From NCBI RefSeq assembly GCF_009765355.1, contig NZ_VTHK01000004.1:310001-374000 (forward strand): a stretch of 64,000 nucleotides of DNA, read 5' to 3'. The stretch is from Amycolatopsis anabasis (lineage in GTDB: Bacteria; Actinomycetota; Actinomycetes; Mycobacteriales; Pseudonocardiaceae). Shown here piece by piece: positions 32,607 through 41,814 of this stretch (positions are counted from its first letter, which is position 1; each line of letters begins with the position of its first letter). Under the pieces are notes generated by a model. That model saw only the letters and a program-made list of their open reading frames with translations, had not been told where the DNA came from and made no database searches. Made by a program: the position numbers and the translations under genes.

Positions 32607-35135
32607 TTGACCGCCGAGGCCCTGCCCGCCGAGCTGCGGCGCGCGATCGTGCAGATCGCCCGCACGCCGCGACTGCTGGTCGCCTGCGACTACGACGGCA
32701 CGCTGGCTCCGATCACGTCCAATCCGGACGAGGCCCGCCCGCTGCCCGAATCGGTCGGCGCGTTGCGTTCGCTCGCCGGATTGCACGAGACGACGACCGC
32801 GGTGATCTCCGGGCGCGCACTGCGCGACCTGGCCACCCTGTCCAGACTTCCGGCCGAGGTGCACCTGGTCGGCAGCCACGGATCCGAGTTCGACATCGGT
32901 TTCGTGCACGCGCTCGACTCGAAGGCACGCGAGCTGCACCGCAGACTGGAAGCCGAGCTGGAGGAGCTCGTCCTCGACGTCCCCGGGGTGTCGCTGGAGG
33001 TGAAACCGGCCAGCATCGCGGTGCACGTGCGGCGCGCCGAGCACGAGGCCGGGCGGCGCGTGCTCGCCACCGTCCACAATGGACCGTCTACTTGGGAAGG
33101 CGTGTCGACCACCGACGGCAAGGAGGTCGTCGAGCTGGCGGTCGTCCAGACCGACAAGGGCCGCGCGCTGGACACCCTCCGCCACCAGGTCGGCGCGACC
33201 GCGGCGATCTTCCTCGGCGACGACGTCACCGACGAGAAGGCGTTCGCGCGGCTGTCCGGTCCGGACGTCGGCATCAAGGTCGGCACCGGTGATTCCCTTG
33301 CCGCCTACCGGGTTCCGGACACCGTGGACGTGGCGACCGTGCTCGCGTTCATGCTGGAGGAGCGCCGCACCTGGCTGTACGGCGAGCAGGCTCCGCCGAT
33401 CGAGCGGATCTCCATGCTGGCCAACGAGCGTTCGGTCGCGCTGCTCACCCCGGACGCCCGGCTGACCTGGCTCTGCCACCCCGGCCCGGACGCGCCCGCG
33501 GTGTTCGCCGACCTGCTCGGCGGCCCCGGCGCCGGGCACTTCACCATCCGGCCGCACCGCAACGGCCTGCCGCTGGGCCAGCGGTACCTGCCGAACACGA
33601 TGACCGTGGAGACCCGCTGGTCGCGGCTGCTGGTCACGGACTACCTGGAACCGGAGAGCCCGGCGCACCGCACCGATCTGGTCCGGGTGATCTCCGGTGA
33701 GGCGGTCGCCGAGGTGACCTTCGCGCCGCGGCCGGAGTTCGGCGGCGTGCCGGTCCGGCTGCTGCCCGAGGACGACGGCCTGCGCGTGCTCGGCACCTCG
33801 GAGCCGTTCGTGCTGCGCGCCCCCGGCGTGCGGTGGGAGATCAACTCGGACGGCCTGCACGACACCGCGACCGCGCTCGTCCAACCCGCCCCGGAGAAGC
33901 CGGTGGTGCTGGAGCTGCGCTGCGGCACCACCGATCTCGGCCGCCACGAACTGTCCGAAGTGGATCGCCGGGCGCGGGCGGGGGCGTACTGGAGCGACTG
34001 GGCCAGCACGCTGAAACTGCCGCCGGTCGAAACCGATCTGGTCGGCCGGTCCGCGCTGACCCTGCGCGGCCTGGTGAACACCGACACCGGCGGCGTGCTG
34101 GCGGCGGCCACCACCTCGCTGCCGGAGGAGATCGGCGGCGTGCGCAACTGGGACTACCGGTACTGCTGGGTCCGCGACGCGGCGTTCACCGTGCGCGAGC
34201 TGGTGGCGCTCGGTTCGCTGGACGAGGCCGAGGGTTACCTGCGGTGGCTGCACGGGGTGCTCGCCACCCTGGCCGGCCCGGAACGGCTGCACCCGCTGTA
34301 CACGCTCGCCGGCACCCAGATCGGCGCCGAAGCGGTGATCGACTCGCTGCCGGGGTACGCGGGTTCGCGTCCGGTGCGGGTCGGCAACCTGGCCAACCAC
34401 CAGGTGCAGCTGGACGTGTTCGGCCCGGTCGTCGAGCTGGTGGTCGCGCTGGCCCAGGCGCGCGGCGAGCTGCGGGACGAGGACTGGCAGCTGGTGCGCG
34501 CGATGGCCGAGGCGGTGGCCCGGCGCTGGTTCGAACCGGACCACGGCATCTGGGAGGAGCGGCACGTGCCGCGCCACCGGGTGTACTCGCGGGTGATGTG
34601 CTGGGTGACCATCGACCGGGCGATCAAGCTCGGCGAAGTCTACGAGCGCGACATCCCGCCCGGCTGGGCCGGGCTGCGCGACCAGATCGCCGCGGACGTG
34701 CTGGAGAACGGCTGGAACGAAGAGGTGCAGGCGTTCACCACCGCCTACGACGGCGTCGATCTGGACGCGGCGTCGCTGTTCGTCGGCCTCGCCGGGCTGA
34801 TCGACCCGAGCGATCACCGGTTCCAGTCGACGGTGACCGCGATCGAGGCGGAACTGCGCAGCGGTTCCACGGTCTACCGCTACCGGCGCGACGACGGCCT
34901 GCCCGGCGGCGAAGGCGGCTTCCACCTGTGCGCGGCCTGGCTGGTCGAGTCCTACCTGCTGACCGGCCGCCGCACCGAGGCGGAAGAACTGTTCGAACAA
35001 CTGGTCAAATCGGCGGGCCCGACCGGCCTGCTGCCCGAACAGTACGACCCGATCGCCGAACGCTCGCTGGGCAACCACCCGCAGGCATACTCGCACCTGG
35101 GCCTCATCCGCTGCGCGAACCTGCTTTCCCAGTGA
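32607..35135 (+). CDS. otsB: Trehalose-6-phosphate phosphatase fused to GH15 glucoamylase/trehalase-type domain
   Basis: 842 residues. Residues 1-250 are OtsB of the HAD superfamily: LLVACDYDGTLAPIT (motif I), TAVISGRAL (motif II) and IFLGDDVTDEKAF (motif IV). Residues about 265-842 are a complete glycoside hydrolase 15 unit: an N-terminal beta-sandwich, then GVRNWDYRYCWVRDAAFTVR, the general acid in DHGIWEERHVPRH, and the base region GLLPEQYDP. Actinobacterial GH15 proteins of this type include trehalases, so one chain may both finish and degrade trehalose, or the GH15 part may act on another alpha-glucoside. TTG at 32607 was chosen after GAGGAGG; a GTG one codon earlier is equally possible. 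A 16-bp terminator follows. Confidence 0.9.
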   Translation: MTAEALPAELRRAIVQIARTPRLLVACDYDGTLAPITSNPDEARPLPESVGALRSLAGLHETTTAVISGRALRDLATLSRLPAEVHLVGSHGSEFDIGFVHALDSKARELHRRLEAELEELVLDVPGVSLEVKPASIAVHVRRAEHEAGRRVLATVHNGPSTWEGVSTTDGKEVVELAVVQTDKGRALDTLRHQVGATAAIFLGDDVTDEKAFARLSGPDVGIKVGTGDSLAAYRVPDTVDVATVLAFMLEERRTWLYGEQAPPIERISMLANERSVALLTPDARLTWLCHPGPDAPAVFADLLGGPGAGHFTIRPHRNGLPLGQRYLPNTMTVETRWSRLLVTDYLEPESPAHRTDLVRVISGEAVAEVTFAPRPEFGGVPVRLLPEDDGLRVLGTSEPFVLRAPGVRWEINSDGLHDTATALVQPAPEKPVVLELRCGTTDLGRHELSEVDRRARAGAYWSDWASTLKLPPVETDLVGRSALTLRGLVNTDTGGVLAAATTSLPEEIGGVRNWDYRYCWVRDAAFTVRELVALGSLDEAEGYLRWLHGVLATLAGPERLHPLYTLAGTQIGAEAVIDSLPGYAGSRPVRVGNLANHQVQLDVFGPVVELVVALAQARGELRDEDWQLVRAMAEAVARRWFEPDHGIWEERHVPRHRVYSRVMCWVTIDRAIKLGEVYERDIPPGWAGLRDQIAADVLENGWNEEVQAFTTAYDGVDLDAASLFVGLAGLIDPSDHRFQSTVTAIEAELRSGSTVYRYRRDDGLPGGEGGFHLCAAWLVESYLLTGRRTEAEELFEQLVKSAGPTGLLPEQYDPIAERSLGNHPQAYSHLGLIRCANLLSQ

Positions 35136-35139
35136 CACC

Positions 35140-35175
35140 CCGGTGGGTGGAAAGCACGCGCTTTCCACCCACCGG
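35140..35175. terminator. Bidirectional terminator after otsB
   Basis: A perfect 16-bp stem (CCGGTGGGTGGAAAGC at 35140-35155 with 35160-35175), loop ACGC, lies five bases after the otsB stop and seven bases before the stop of the converging ALF/LGFP gene, serving both. Confidence 0.85.
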
Positions 35176-35181
35176 CGGCGT

Positions 35182-37380
35182 TCAGTTCCGGAACACGAAG
35201 GTCTCCCCGGTCGACCGGTCCCATTCGATCCAGCCGTGCTGGAAATTGCTGCGGCGGCCGCGCAGCGAATCGAACTCGTCGCTGGTCGGGTAGCCCAGGT
35301 CAGATCTCTCCGCCCCCAGCGACGCCCACTTCGCGCGGATCGCCCCGTACACCGCGAACTCCCCGGTGGCAGGCGACCAGTAGATCGCACTACCGGCCTT
35401 GCTGAAGTTGACGAACTGACCGACGCCGTCCGAGGTGGCGACCTGGTCGGTCGTGGGGTAGCCGAGGATGCCCCGCTCCCATTCGAGCTTCGCCCACTTT
35501 TCCCGGATCGCCCCGTAGACGTTGTGCGCGCCGGTCTGCGGAGTCCAGTAGACCGAGGCGCCCTTCTTGAAGTGGTTGAACCGGCCGATCCCGTCCGGCG
35601 TCGCCGCGAAGTCGGTCACCGGCGGTCCCATCGCGACGTGGCCACCCAGGCGCAGGTAACCCGCGAGAACCTCGCCCTGGGTCTGGTAAGCCCACTGCCA
35701 CGCGGGGTCGAGGTCGCTGTACATCCGCCCGCCCGGGAAGTCCTGGAACAGGACGTTCCCGTCGCGCTGCTCCGCACCGGCGGGGTCGCCGAGCCGCACG
35801 CGTAGCGCGTCGTCGTTGGCGACCCGGCGGGCAATCGGCGAAACCCGCTTCGGGAACGGATCGTCGGCGCGCCACGAAGCGCCGCTGTCACCCTTCTCGC
35901 CGATCCACAAGCCCCATTCACCGTAGGCGCCCGTACCACCGTGCCGGATGAAGTAGCCGCGCGATGCGAAGGATTCGAGGGATGCCTCCGAGTCGGTCAG
36001 GCCCGGCTGTACGCACCAGGTCGCTTCGCGCCGGAACTGCTCACTGGCGTCATCGCTGATGACCTGCACCTCGATGCCGGTGAGCTTGACGAAGTTGCCG
36101 GGATTTTCGGCCGAGTTGAAGGAAAAGCAACTGGGGTCGGCGAGTCCGGGCATGATCGTCCAGGTGGCGAACTCGTGCCGCGAATCCGGGCCGGTGTAGC
36201 GACCGGCTCCGACCGTCGCCACGCCGTATTCGGCGTGCAGGTACAGGCCCTTCATCCCGGGTGTGGTCGCTTGGAACGACTGCGTCAGGGCTTCGTACTG
36301 CCCGATGCGCAGGAACCGATCCACATCGTCCGGGGTGCCCCGCAGCGCGGCCAACGCCGCTTCCGCCAGGCGCGGGCGGATGCGGCTGTTGATGGCCTGC
36401 GTCCGGATCTGCGCGGCCCGCGCCCGAGCCGCCTCGCGCCTCCGCTGCTCCTGGAGCTCGGAATCCCGCCGGCTGGCCTCGTGGATCCCGGTATAGATGA
36501 AGGCCTTCCAGTCCGCCGGATCGGAGCTGCGCAGCGCCCGTTCCGCCGCCGCGGCCACCTCGGTGTCGGGGGCCGCCCGGTTCGCGATGAGGCGGACGAA
36601 GCTCTCGTCGGACAGCGCCAGCACCTCGTCCGTCGCGACGATCCCGAGTACGGACGCCGCGGACGCCTTCTTCTGCCGGTGCTCCAGTTCCAGCCGCTTC
36701 TTCTCGTCGTTGGCGTTGTTCCGGTCGATCTCGTCCTGGACGTCCTGGCCCCAGGCGTTGCGCAGCCCGTTGCGGAGGAACTCCTTCTGGTCGGCTTCCG
36801 TCCCGTCGAAGGCCGCCTCCGCCGCCTTCCTCGCCAGCGGGCGAGTTCCGTCCGACGGGATCTTCCGGTAGAGCCAGAAGACGAAGTCCCGGTAGCTCTG
36901 CAGCAGGTCGTTCGGCGCGACGTCGTTGATCCCGATGACCGACGCGGCGGAACGCTTCAGCTCCTGCGCGAGCCGCGCCTCCTGCTCATCGCGAACCTGG
37001 TTGTCCTGATCCCGCTTCAGGGCTTCGCGAGCGCCGGTGCGGATCCATTGGGTGCATTCGGCGTCGGTGCCGCTCAACGCCAGTTCCGCCGAGGCCCGCA
37101 CCTCCCGCTTCCCCGCGGACACCTTCCACAGCTCGAACACGAACGTCCGGTCGGTCATGCCCAGGTACTTCGAATCCGCCGGCAGCATGCCGAAGGCGCT
37201 CAGCACCTGGAGTTTCTCCGCCACCGACGAACTGTCCGACTGCGGAGCGGCCTCCGCGGGGGCTACCCGGGAGGAACCGGTATCGGCCAGTGCGGGCGGG
37301 GTGGTCAGCAATCCCGGAACTACCAGTGCCGCGGAAGCCAGCACAAATCCGCGTACGACCGGCTTGGTCGGTCTTCGCAT
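35182..37380 (-). CDS. Secreted ALF-repeat protein with AbfB-like trefoil and LGFP repeats
   Basis: 732 residues. Signal peptide at 1-33 (VLASAALVVPGLL, ALA cleavage). Residues about 55-340 hold four to five ALF-type helical repeats of the pattern A(E/A)xALxGTDAxxxxFlrtG, with charged linkers. Residues about 365-490 resemble the AbfB beta-trefoil that binds arabinofuranose (HEFATWTIMPGLADPSCFSF). The C-terminal part has about three LGFP repeats (YGAIREKWAKLEWERGILGY, YGAIRAKWASLGAERSDLGY), which in corynebacteria bind the arabinogalactan/mycolate layer. It is thus a wall-attached protein. It ends the leftward operon that starts at 42885. Either a TTG at 37386 or this ATG may be the start. Confidence 0.82.
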   Translation of the reverse strand: MRRPTKPVVRGFVLASAALVVPGLLTTPPALADTGSSRVAPAEAAPQSDSSSVAEKLQVLSAFGMLPADSKYLGMTDRTFVFELWKVSAGKREVRASAELALSGTDAECTQWIRTGAREALKRDQDNQVRDEQEARLAQELKRSAASVIGINDVAPNDLLQSYRDFVFWLYRKIPSDGTRPLARKAAEAAFDGTEADQKEFLRNGLRNAWGQDVQDEIDRNNANDEKKRLELEHRQKKASAASVLGIVATDEVLALSDESFVRLIANRAAPDTEVAAAAERALRSSDPADWKAFIYTGIHEASRRDSELQEQRRREAARARAAQIRTQAINSRIRPRLAEAALAALRGTPDDVDRFLRIGQYEALTQSFQATTPGMKGLYLHAEYGVATVGAGRYTGPDSRHEFATWTIMPGLADPSCFSFNSAENPGNFVKLTGIEVQVISDDASEQFRREATWCVQPGLTDSEASLESFASRGYFIRHGGTGAYGEWGLWIGEKGDSGASWRADDPFPKRVSPIARRVANDDALRVRLGDPAGAEQRDGNVLFQDFPGGRMYSDLDPAWQWAYQTQGEVLAGYLRLGGHVAMGPPVTDFAATPDGIGRFNHFKKGASVYWTPQTGAHNVYGAIREKWAKLEWERGILGYPTTDQVATSDGVGQFVNFSKAGSAIYWSPATGEFAVYGAIRAKWASLGAERSDLGYPTSDEFDSLRGRRSNFQHGWIEWDRSTGETFVFRN

Positions 37381-37450
37381 TTCCAAACAATCCCTTCTCT
37401 TTGCCAGGGTTGACCAGCCTGCCGTGACAAGCGGCCGACTTCTGTTCGAA

Positions 37451-37957
37451 TCAAATAGTTTTGTTTGAAATCACACCGGTCAACTCCCCGTCAGCGCCGA
37501 CACCAAATCCAACAAAGCCCGAGACCAGCCACTTGACAGGTGCTACCGGCGACAGAGAAAGGTACACACTGGTGTCATTCTCTCCAAAAGCGAGAGAACT
37601 ACGTTCACGAACGAAGTTGACATGCGGGTCCCGCTCCCCCTTCAGCGCGGACCATTTTGACACGTCAACTCGGGCCAGACCTTCCGCGATCGGCAGTCCA
37701 TCATTCCCGAACGGCGGAACATCGCAGCCGGTACGCGGCTTCGTTATCGCCACCACGCCCAGTATTCCACCGGAACTCGGTTCAACTTTTAACTCCACGT
37801 ATCCTTCATTCGCCCCTCCGTATCGTTCTTCAACCAGATAGTAGATCGAATCCACGCATTCCTGACCAGGATCAAAGTCGATGGACAACGGCAGGTATTC
37901 ATCACTTCTGTCGACCGGCACTTTCGACGGCCCGACGGCGGCTACCATGAGTCCCAT
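37451..37957 (-). CDS. Probable immunity protein of the adjacent polymorphic toxin-like gene
   Basis: 168 residues, cytosolic, no recognised family. Sequence starts GLMVAAVGPSKVPVDRSDEY and has alternating polar and hydrophobic strands; acidic residues are frequent. Its ATG is two bases after the stop of the giant ALF protein, so it is translationally coupled. DNA here is clearly lower in GC than the neighbourhood and shares this with the last quarter of the upstream gene. Position, size and composition match an immunity gene that travels with an exchangeable C-terminal toxin. The function is inferred from context only; a plain accessory protein is possible. Confidence 0.55.
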   Translation of the reverse strand: MGLMVAAVGPSKVPVDRSDEYLPLSIDFDPGQECVDSIYYLVEERYGGANEGYVELKVEPSSGGILGVVAITKPRTGCDVPPFGNDGLPIAEGLARVDVSKWSALKGERDPHVNFVRERSSLAFGENDTSVYLSLSPVAPVKWLVSGFVGFGVGADGELTGVISNKTI

Positions 37958-37959
37958 GA

Positions 37960-40900
37960 TCAGAATCCTACATACCTGGCATGAAAAAGAGCGGGAAGCG
38001 GCCCCGTCTTGGGCGGACCGAACTTGAGTTCCCAGCCTGCGACCACGATCATCTCATCAAACTTGATGCCGTTCCTGGCCGCTATAGAGACGGCTTTCCA
38101 CAGACTGGCCAATTCCACAGCCGTCTGAGCACTTCTCATTTCAGGCCTGACCGCCTTCCCCAGCACGAAGTCGCGTATATGTTTCGAGCCATTCGGGTGC
38201 ACCCATATCTTGACACCGGCCTGAGTGGTCAACTCGAACGACTGCGGGATCTTCGTCCCTTCCCAGACTTCCTGCGTAGCGTTGACAAAGTTCCAGATGT
38301 TCGGGCAGGCGGCAGCAGATCGGGAATCACCAAGAGCTTCAGAAGCTATTCGCCCCTTCTGCTCCTCCCTGAGGGCGACCACACCGGTACGCACCGGGAC
38401 GCAGATTGTAATGCCGTGGATTTCCTCAAGAACCCCTCTACCCCACCTGGACCGGGAAAGGAATCCGGCAAGCCCGCCGACAACACGGGCGATGGCCGTG
38501 GTCACGGCAGGAAGTTTGCCAAGGACAGCAAGGAAAGAGCCGATATTTATGACGGTCCAGAGACAGCTCGCGATATTTCCTTCACCAAAACAACGTTTGG
38601 CATCGGTGATACCAAGCAAGCCGTTGAGGACTTCGGCCCCTATTTCGACCAGGAACTCCACGACGGTCTTGTTCGCCGCGGCGAGACCGTCGCGATACTG
38701 TTGAACGAGTTCAGGGCCACCGGCCGCCGTCAGCATTTCTATTTCGTCCGGCGTCAGGTCCGGAATGGTTGGGTCGAGTTGGCCCGCGACCTGGCGGCGG
38801 CGTTCGGCTTCGTCGCGGCGGGCCTGGTCTTCCGCCCGGTCCGCCGCTTGCTGTGCGGCTGTCGCGCTGCCCATGGCGTTCTGCGCGGCCTGGGTGGCGC
38901 GGTTGGCCGCTTCCTGGGCCCGGTCGGCGGCCGCGCGGGCCGCGGCCGCATCGGCTTCGGCTCGGCGGGCGGCATCCTGCGCAGCCGCGGCATCGGCTTC
39001 CGCGCGGCTGGCGGCGTCGCGGGCCGCGGCGGCATCGCGTTCCGCCGCGTCCGCCGCACGACCGGCGATGGCCGCGTCCGAGTTGGCCTGGTTCGCCGCC
39101 GCGCGGGCGGCGACCGCGTCCGCGCGGGCTTGGGCGTCGGCCTGATTGGCCCGTTCCCCCGCCGCCCGGGCGGCGGCGCCGTCGATGGCGGCATCGGCGG
39201 CCGCCTTCTGGGCGTCGGCGGCCGAACGAGCGGCAGCGGCAGCGGAGGCGGCGGCCGCGGCAGCGGCTTCGTAGGCCGGTTTCACCTCGCCCGCCGCACG
39301 GTCCGCGGCCTCCCTCGCCCGCTGTGCGGCGAGTTCGGCTTCCGCAGCCCGGTCGGCGGCGGCCTTGGCCTGCTCGGCGCCGACCAGCTTCGCCTGGTTG
39401 GCGACCTCGGTCACGAAATCGGCGTCGATGTCCGCACCGGTGAACGGGGCCACCACGGAGATCGCGGTGTTCGCCGGTTCGATGATCGCGTTCGACGACG
39501 CCCGCGCCGCCTGGGACGCGCGGACCGCGATTCCCGCCTGGGTCGCGGCCGAAACCGATTCGGCCGCCGCGGCGTCGGCCTCGGCACGTGTCCGGTCGGC
39601 GGCCTGCAATGCCAGCCTGGCCTCCGAAGCCGCTTGCTCGGCGAGTTGCACCGCGGCCCGAGCGTGCTCGGCGGCCTGAGCCTCCGCGACCGTGGCCTCG
39701 GCTGCCTTGGCGTTGGCCTGCAACGCGAACGCGTGCGTGGCAGCAGCCAGGGCCTCGGCTTCGTTCGCCGCCTGGTTCGCTCGCGCCGCGTGGTACTGGG
39801 CTTCGTTCGCCGCGGCCCGGGCCCGGGCCGCCGCCTGAGTCGCCTCGGTCGCATGCCCCCTCGCCCGCACCGCGGCACCGGTCGCGTTGTCCGCCGCGGC
39901 CCGCGCGTCGCGCGCCGCCTGGGTGGCGATGTTCGCCTCGGTCCGCGCGTCCGCGGCGGCACGGTTCGCCGCGTCCGCGTGCTCGGTGCCCCGGGCCCGG
40001 GCCGCCGCCGATTCCATCGCCTGTGCCTTGGCCTCGGCCGACTGCCGCGCCTGCTCGGCCCCGTAGGCCCGGTCCCGCGCCGCCGCCGCGTTGCGTTCCT
40101 CCGCCTGCGCGCCGTCCGCCGCCTGGTTCGCGACCGTTTCCTTCGCTTGCGCGTTCTGCATCGCCGTGTGCGCGATCCCGGCCTGCCGGTCCGCCTCACC
40201 CCGCGCGATCCGGGCATTCGCCGCTTCCTGCTCGGCCTTCGCCCGCTCCGACGCCGCGGTCGCCCGCTCGCGCTCGGCGACCTGCCGTGCGGCGGCAGCT
40301 TTACGCTGCTCGTCCTCCGCGGTCAACCGCGCCTGATGCGTCCGCGCCGCGGCCGCCCATGCCTGCCGCTCTGCCTCTTCGGCTTCCAGGCGCGCCTGGT
40401 GCGCCCGCGCCGCCGCGTCCTGCGCCGCGATCGCCTGCAGGCGCGCGGCCTCGGCGAGTTGCGCGGCCGAACGGGCGTGCTCCTCCGCGTGCAACCGCCA
40501 CCGGTGAGCCTCTTCGGCGTGCCGCTCGGCCTTTTCCTGCGCATCCCGCGCAGCATCGGTCGCCGCGGTCGCGTCGATCGTGTGCTGCGCGGTCTGCGAA
40601 GCACTCACCGCCGCCTGCGCGGCCGCAGCCATGCCCTGCGCCATCCGGGCCCACTGCGACCCGTACGGCAGGTTGACCTCGACGAGCACGTTCGCCTCGA
40701 CCGTCGCCCGGGCCGCGGCCTGCTGCGCCGCCGTCGCCGCGTCCCCGGCATACCCCAGCTGACGTGCGACCTCACGCTTCGCGTCGGCGAAGGAATCCGG
40801 CGAGTGGTGCCCGCCCGCCTCATTCGCGGCGAGGATCTGCGCGGCCCGTCGCGCTTCGTTACCCGCCGAGATCATCGCGTTCGCCGCGCGCTGCAGCGCC

Positions 40901-41760
40901 CGCACGCCTTCACCGTGCGCGATCAGCAGGTTCTTCCGCGCCTGCGACGCCCGCGCCGCGCGCTTGGCCAGTTCGCTGAGCTGGTCCGCGGCCTTCTGCC
41001 GCTCCTCCTGCTCCTTGAGATACGCCTCGCGGTCGGCCGCGTCCTTCTTCGCCGCGACCAGGTACCCGTTGTTCAGGAACTCGGCGATCGCCGCATCCCC
41101 GGCGACCAGTGCCGCCCGCGCGGCCTTCTGCACCTCCGGGCTGCCGACATCCGCCAGCATCTGCACCCGCGCCCGCAACGTCGCCAGACGGTCCCGGTCG
41201 AGCTGCGCCGCCTGCTCGTCCCGCATCTTCGCGATTTCGGCGCCATAGGCCAGGAAGCACTCGCGGTCGTAGTCGGTGCCCGCGAGGACTCGCGTGACCT
41301 CCCCTCGGAAGTACGGGCCGCCCTGGCCCACCAGCGCCTCGATCTTGGCCCGGTTCTGGCGCGCGGTCTCCTGCTTTCGAGCCGTCGCCCGGGCTCGAGC
41401 CTCGTCCACCCCCGTCCGCAGGAACGTCATGATCGTGGCGCTGTCCCCGTTCAGCGCGACCGCCGCCGCCTCGCGGACCTCCACGTCCTCGTCCAGCTGC
41501 GCGAGGTCGGCCACCAGTCGCCGGTAGCGGGGATCGCCGAGGTCCCCCACCCCCGACTTGCCGTCCCACTCCTTCCACTCCGACCCCGGCATCGGGCGCG
41601 GAGGCTCGCCGCCCGGATCGTCCGCGACGGCCGATGCCGCCACCGCGGGGGCGGACGAGACCGGTTGCACCAGCCCCGCCAGCACCGCCACCGCCAGCAG
41701 CAGCACGATCGTTCTTCGCATCTGCCGCGCACGCAGCATCAACGCACGTCTCACGCGCAT
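37960..41760 (-). CDS. Giant secreted ALF-repeat/coiled-coil protein with toxin-like C-terminus
   Basis: 1266 residues. A signal peptide is followed by ALF-type repeats to about 260 (VREAAAVALNGDSATIMTFL, VQKAARAALVAGDAAIAEFL), then some 700 residues of Ala/Glu/Arg-rich helix with heptad-like AAxxAxxAR repeats. At about 1015 comes LTPDEIEMLTAAGGPELVQQ, then a hydrophobic segment with two Cys (DAKRCFGEGNIASCLWTVIN) as in pretoxin regions. The last 110 residues (KIWVHPNGSKHIRDFVLGK to LPALFHARYVGF) look like a separate domain with conserved-type His, Asn and Lys, possibly a nuclease. The 3' part (about 37960-38700) is visibly lower in GC than the repeats. Layout equals that of polymorphic toxins; activity is unproven. 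Confidence 0.75.
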   Translation of the reverse strand: MRVRRALMLRARQMRRTIVLLLAVAVLAGLVQPVSSAPAVAASAVADDPGGEPPRPMPGSEWKEWDGKSGVGDLGDPRYRRLVADLAQLDEDVEVREAAAVALNGDSATIMTFLRTGVDEARARATARKQETARQNRAKIEALVGQGGPYFRGEVTRVLAGTDYDRECFLAYGAEIAKMRDEQAAQLDRDRLATLRARVQMLADVGSPEVQKAARAALVAGDAAIAEFLNNGYLVAAKKDAADREAYLKEQEERQKAADQLSELAKRAARASQARKNLLIAHGEGVRALQRAANAMISAGNEARRAAQILAANEAGGHHSPDSFADAKREVARQLGYAGDAATAAQQAAARATVEANVLVEVNLPYGSQWARMAQGMAAAAQAAVSASQTAQHTIDATAATDAARDAQEKAERHAEEAHRWRLHAEEHARSAAQLAEAARLQAIAAQDAAARAHQARLEAEEAERQAWAAAARTHQARLTAEDEQRKAAAARQVAERERATAASERAKAEQEAANARIARGEADRQAGIAHTAMQNAQAKETVANQAADGAQAEERNAAAARDRAYGAEQARQSAEAKAQAMESAAARARGTEHADAANRAAADARTEANIATQAARDARAAADNATGAAVRARGHATEATQAAARARAAANEAQYHAARANQAANEAEALAAATHAFALQANAKAAEATVAEAQAAEHARAAVQLAEQAASEARLALQAADRTRAEADAAAAESVSAATQAGIAVRASQAARASSNAIIEPANTAISVVAPFTGADIDADFVTEVANQAKLVGAEQAKAAADRAAEAELAAQRAREAADRAAGEVKPAYEAAAAAAASAAAAARSAADAQKAAADAAIDGAAARAAGERANQADAQARADAVAARAAANQANSDAAIAGRAADAAERDAAAARDAASRAEADAAAAQDAARRAEADAAAARAAADRAQEAANRATQAAQNAMGSATAAQQAADRAEDQARRDEAERRRQVAGQLDPTIPDLTPDEIEMLTAAGGPELVQQYRDGLAAANKTVVEFLVEIGAEVLNGLLGITDAKRCFGEGNIASCLWTVINIGSFLAVLGKLPAVTTAIARVVGGLAGFLSRSRWGRGVLEEIHGITICVPVRTGVVALREEQKGRIASEALGDSRSAAACPNIWNFVNATQEVWEGTKIPQSFELTTQAGVKIWVHPNGSKHIRDFVLGKAVRPEMRSAQTAVELASLWKAVSIAARNGIKFDEMIVVAGWELKFGPPKTGPLPALFHARYVGF

Positions 41761-41814
41761 CACAAACACACCCCGGTGATAAGAGAAGGAATGGGAAAGA
41801 GAGAAAAGAGCGGG

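Noticed and set aside
37451..37957. Insertion sequence or prophage origin for the low-GC patch
   Set aside because: No transposase, integrase, terminal inverted repeats or target duplications are visible; recombinational exchange of a toxin/immunity cassette fits better.
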